64,000 bases of DNA from Muribaculum intestinale (GTDB lineage Bacteria; Bacteroidota; Bacteroidia; Bacteroidales; Muribaculaceae): NCBI RefSeq assembly GCF_002201515.1, contig NZ_CP021421.1, forward strand, positions 1,240,001-1,304,000. The letters are read 5' to 3'. The number at the start of each line of letters is the position of its first letter. Positions within the stretch are counted from its first letter, which is position 1. The notes beneath the pieces were generated by a model. That model made no database searches. It worked only from the letters and a program-made list of their open reading frames with translations, and had not been told where the DNA came from. Below, piece by piece: positions 61,550 through 64,000 of the stretch. The position numbers and the translations under genes were made by a program.

Positions 61550-62132
61550 AAAGAAATGTCTCGGCAAGCACACGCGGAAAATACAGCGTCTCAAGAATCC
61601 TTACCTTAGCCGCGACATCTTCGGCCGTATCGTCAGGCGCCACCTCGGTAGAGGCCTGAAATATGATACGCCCCTCGTCATACTTCTCGCTGACATGATG
61701 TATGGTTATGCCCGTGCGCGACTCCCCGGAAGCAATCACAGCCTCGTGTACATACCTTCCATACATGCCACGTCCGCCGAATCTTGGCAGAAGCGACGGG
61801 TGTATATTGATGATTCTTCCGCGATAGCGATTTATGAGAAATTCCGGAACCATGAGCAGAAACCCGGCAAGCACAACCACATCAATCCCGTGCTCCTCCA
61901 TAAGCGGAAGCAGACGCGATGAGTCATTGATATCATCCCGCGACATCACCCTCACATCGATGCCAAGCCTGGCGGCCCGGCCTATTACGCCTGCAGTCCG
62001 ATTATTGCACACTATAAGACACACCTCGGCGTCACAACAGTTGTCGCGGAAATATCTTACGATATTCTCCGCATTGCTCCCGTCGCCCGAGGCAAATATC
62101 GCGAAACGTTTCGTTGTGTATCCTTTTTCCAT
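61548..62132 (-). CDS. purN: Phosphoribosylglycinamide formyltransferase
   Basis: 194 residues. It transfers a formyl group from 10-formyl-THF to GAR in purine synthesis. Motifs: FAIFASGDGSNAENIVRYF (phosphate loop), VLAGFLLMVPEFLINRYRGR, INIHPSLLPRFGGRGMYGRY with the catalytic Asn and His, and GITIHHVSEKYDEGRIIFQA with the catalytic Asp. Its stop codon TAG (61550-61548) lies in the end of the MITE-like element, so the last codon or two may have been changed by the insertion. The length is normal. Confidence 0.96.
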   Translation of the reverse strand: MEKGYTTKRFAIFASGDGSNAENIVRYFRDNCCDAEVCLIVCNNRTAGVIGRAARLGIDVRVMSRDDINDSSRLLPLMEEHGIDVVVLAGFLLMVPEFLINRYRGRIINIHPSLLPRFGGRGMYGRYVHEAVIASGESRTGITIHHVSEKYDEGRIIFQASTEVAPDDTAEDVAAKVRILETLYFPRVLAETFL

Positions 62133-62237
62133 GCCGTGAAGTTAGGCAATTTCTCCGGGAGTAAGAAACTCTTTTGACCCAATGATTGTTAATATTATGA
62201 TACTTGACAATTGGCCATTCCCAAACAACCAGGAATT

Positions 62238-62762
62238 ATGAAACTTTCATATTCGATACCGGCATTTCTATTTACAATGGCTGCCATAGCCGTTGCAATG
62301 CCATCATGCGACAGCAACGAACACAACGATCCCTACACCCCGTCGCGTGTCGATGCCGCTTTCAACGACGCTCTCAAAGAGCAGTTTCCCGACGCACAGA
62401 ATGTGAAATGGGAAAGAAACAGCGAATACCGCGTAGCCGAATTCAATAAAAATGGAGTCGGTTACGATGTATGGTTCGACAAGACTACCGCATGGGCCAT
62501 GACCGAAATGGATTATGGCAAGGATATCTTCCTGGTTCCTGACAATGCCGTCACGGCCGCATTCCCAAAAGGCGAATATGGCATCTGGACTATCGACGAC
62601 ATTACCCATTACAAACAGAAAGCATCTGAATTCTATGTTTTTGAAGTAGAGAAGACGGGAAGTGCCGACATGGATGTATTCTACACCACCGACGGCACCA
62701 TGATAAAGGCAATCCCTTCGGATACCGCACCCGACATCCTGCCCACAACGTCCATACTCTGA
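62238..62762 (+). CDS. PepSY-like (BLIP-type) lipoprotein
   Basis: 174 residues from the ATG at 62238, which starts a signal peptide ending in the lipobox AVAMPSCDSNE; the frame is open nine codons upstream. The mature part has a PepSY-like fold in two copies: FNDALKEQFPDAQNVKWERN and VTAAFPKGEYGIWTIDDITH, with FYVFEVEKTGSADMDVFYTT. Proteins with this domain (PF11396 type) are common periplasmic or outer-membrane proteins of unknown role in Bacteroidales; some are induced by stress. A terminator follows at 62807. Confidence 0.85.
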   Translation: MKLSYSIPAFLFTMAAIAVAMPSCDSNEHNDPYTPSRVDAAFNDALKEQFPDAQNVKWERNSEYRVAEFNKNGVGYDVWFDKTTAWAMTEMDYGKDIFLVPDNAVTAAFPKGEYGIWTIDDITHYKQKASEFYVFEVEKTGSADMDVFYTTDGTMIKAIPSDTAPDILPTTSIL

Positions 62763-62806
62763 ACTCTGACACTCTCAGTTATTAAATGTAACCGTAATAC
62801 TGCATA

Positions 62807-62838
62807 AGGCGATGCGTTCCACCCAAGGCGCATCGCCT
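62807..62838 (+). terminator. Terminator between the PepSY-like gene and glmS
   Basis: Perfect 10-bp arms AGGCGATGCG / CGCATCGCCT with a 12-nt loop, followed by GTTTTG. The stop of the PepSY-like gene is 45 bases upstream. Confidence 0.85.
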
Positions 62839-62945
62839 GTTTTGCCGTTACAGCGTGTCACAACAAATACAGCTCTAAATTCACATTTATTTTTAAACAA
62901 GCTCTTAATCTTGGACAAGCATTACCCGTTTTCACATTTTTTAGT

Positions 62946-62953
62946 TAAATTTG
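62946..62953 (+). promoter_or_regulatory. Candidate -7 element for glmS
   Basis: TAAATTTG fits the TAnnTTTG consensus, 44 bases before the ATG at 62997. No good -33 TTTG was seen at the usual distance. No glmS-type ribozyme is recognised. Confidence 0.45.
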
Positions 62954-62996
62954 CATATTGAAAAATATCTATTACTGATTAATTAACTAATTATTT

Positions 62997-64000
62997 ATGT
63001 GTGGAATAGTAGGATACATCGGACATCAAGAGGCTTACAGCATCCTTATAAAAGGCTTACACCGACTCGAATACAGAGGCTACGACAGCGCCGGCGTAGC
63101 GATAATCAACCCTGACTACCGATTGAACATATATAAACACACCGGAAAGGTCGCCGAACTCGAATCGTTCTGCCGGGCGAAGGACATCTCAGGAACAATC
63201 GGAATCGCCCATACCCGATGGGCCACGCACGGCGAGCCAAGCGACATAAACGCCCATCCCCACTCAAGCACCAATGGCCGCATAGCTATTGTACACAACG
63301 GAACAATAGAAAACTACAGTATACTCAAGCAGGCCCTTCAGCAGCACGGATGCGAATTCAATAGCCAGACCGACACGGAAGTCATAGTCAAACTTATTGA
63401 ATATATTCAGAACGAAAACAACTGCACTCTGCTCGATGCCGTACGCGAGGCCCTGCATCAGATTGTCGGGGCATATGCGATAGCAGTCATCGACTCTGAC
63501 AATCCCGACACGATAATCACCGCCCGAAAGAGCTCACCACTCGTTATCGGCATAGGTGAGGGCGAAACATTCATCGCATCCGACGCCTCGCCGATTATCG
63601 AATACACCAACAAAGTCGTATATCTGCGTGACAACGAAATCGCCATAATAACCCGCAACCGGCCGTTAAAGGTAATCACCACCGACAATGAAGAGTCGAA
63701 AATCGACATCCAGACACTGCGCATGTCGGTATCTCAGCTTGAGAAAGGAGGTTATCCCCACTTCATGCTGAAAGAGATTTTCGAGCAGACTGATACCATA
63801 TTCGACTGCATTCGCGGACGTGTCGTCGCCAACGGCACCGCCATAAAACTCTCGGGAGTTAACGACCACCCCGACCGCTTCATCAATGCCGGACGCATAC
63901 TTATAGTGGCATGCGGCACATCGTGGCATGCCGGACTAATCGGAGCCCGCCTTATCGAGAACTTCGCCCGCATACCGACCCGTGTGGAGTATGCCTCTGA
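62997..64000 (+). CDS. glmS: Glutamine-fructose-6-phosphate aminotransferase, 3' end outside the window
   Basis: At least 334 residues, open to the window edge. The N-terminal nucleophile glutaminase domain starts with MCGIVGYIGHQEAYSILIKG (Cys2 nucleophile), HRLEYRGYDSAGVA, HTRWATHGEPSDINAHPH and VHNGTIENY. The isomerase domain begins near SQLEKGGYPHFMLKEIFEQT, followed by LIVACGTSWHAGLIG. It makes glucosamine-6-phosphate from fructose-6-phosphate and glutamine, the first step to cell-wall amino sugars. The full enzyme is about 610 residues, so the second half lies beyond base 64000. Confidence 0.97.
   Translation, partial: MCGIVGYIGHQEAYSILIKGLHRLEYRGYDSAGVAIINPDYRLNIYKHTGKVAELESFCRAKDISGTIGIAHTRWATHGEPSDINAHPHSSTNGRIAIVHNGTIENYSILKQALQQHGCEFNSQTDTEVIVKLIEYIQNENNCTLLDAVREALHQIVGAYAIAVIDSDNPDTIITARKSSPLVIGIGEGETFIASDASPIIEYTNKVVYLRDNEIAIITRNRPLKVITTDNEESKIDIQTLRMSVSQLEKGGYPHFMLKEIFEQTDTIFDCIRGRVVANGTAIKLSGVNDHPDRFINAGRILIVACGTSWHAGLIGARLIENFARIPTRVEYAS

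Noticed and set aside
61428..61922. 164-codon plus-strand frame over the MITE-like element and purN
   Set aside because: It is antisense to purN for most of its length and starts in the MITE-like element; purN is strongly supported on the other strand.
62840..62996. glmS ribozyme or riboswitch upstream of glmS
   Set aside because: The leader after the candidate -7 is about 35-40 bases and AT-rich, too short for the ribozyme core.

Overview
This window reads as chromosome of a gut-type Bacteroidales. Muribaculaceae is my best guess, from the moderate GC content, two SusC/SusD pairs, a PorV gene of the type IX secretion system, a C-terminal 'YYNLQG' tail on one secreted protein, and Bacteroidota promoters of the TTTG-N20-TAnnTTTG type. 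No rRNA, tRNA or CRISPR array was seen.

Layout, left to right. (1) 1-10.9 kb, minus strand: a nutrient-uptake locus with SusC, SusD and two large BACON/DUF5689 lipoproteins (the last one runs off the left edge). A DUF4886 SGNH-like lipoprotein lies upstream of SusC. (2) 11.0-12.2 kb: an IS30-family insertion bounded by a 16-bp direct repeat. (3) 12.4-15.3 kb: a DcaP-like porin and a secreted GH109/Gfo-Idh-MocA protein. (4) 15.4-33.7 kb: a second, larger SusCD locus. A LacI regulator and a calcineurin-like phosphoesterase are transcribed leftward. A polyol-type dehydrogenase, a sodium/solute symporter, a histidine phosphatase fused to a large N-terminal domain, a BACON lipoprotein, SusC, SusD, two unrecognised proteins and a second calcineurin-like phosphoesterase are transcribed rightward. 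Five LacI-operator-like sites lie in the divergent intergenic region. Apart from the nearby GH109 protein there is no recognisable glycoside hydrolase, lyase or esterase. I infer a locus for a phosphorylated polyol such as an inositol phosphate; this is the most interesting metabolic system here. (5) 33.8-42.8 kb: housekeeping genes (queG, a NodB-type deacetylase, a DUF2723 membrane protein, porV, ispF, a PduO-type adenosyltransferase, a DUF2795 gene), with an IS982-family element between porV and ispF.

(6) 42.7-56.3 kb: a mobile island of about 13.5 kb between two roughly 248-bp direct repeats. Each repeat begins in the last codons of the DUF2795 gene. It carries a tyrosine recombinase, a primase-like gene interrupted by two in-frame amber codons, a truncated BspA-type repeat gene, a complete IS21 element, a truncated ORF6N gene, an HTH protein, a DUF5906-type helicase, a candidate oriT, a MobV relaxase and an AT-rich three-gene cargo of unknown function. 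It looks like an integrative mobilizable element: it has a relaxase but no conjugation apparatus.

(7) 56.3-64 kb: chromosome resumes with an AspT/YidE-type transporter, a long non-coding stretch with hairpins, a beta-lactamase-fold serine hydrolase, a MscS channel, a MITE-like element abutting purN, a PepSY-like lipoprotein and the 5' part of glmS, which is cut by the window edge.
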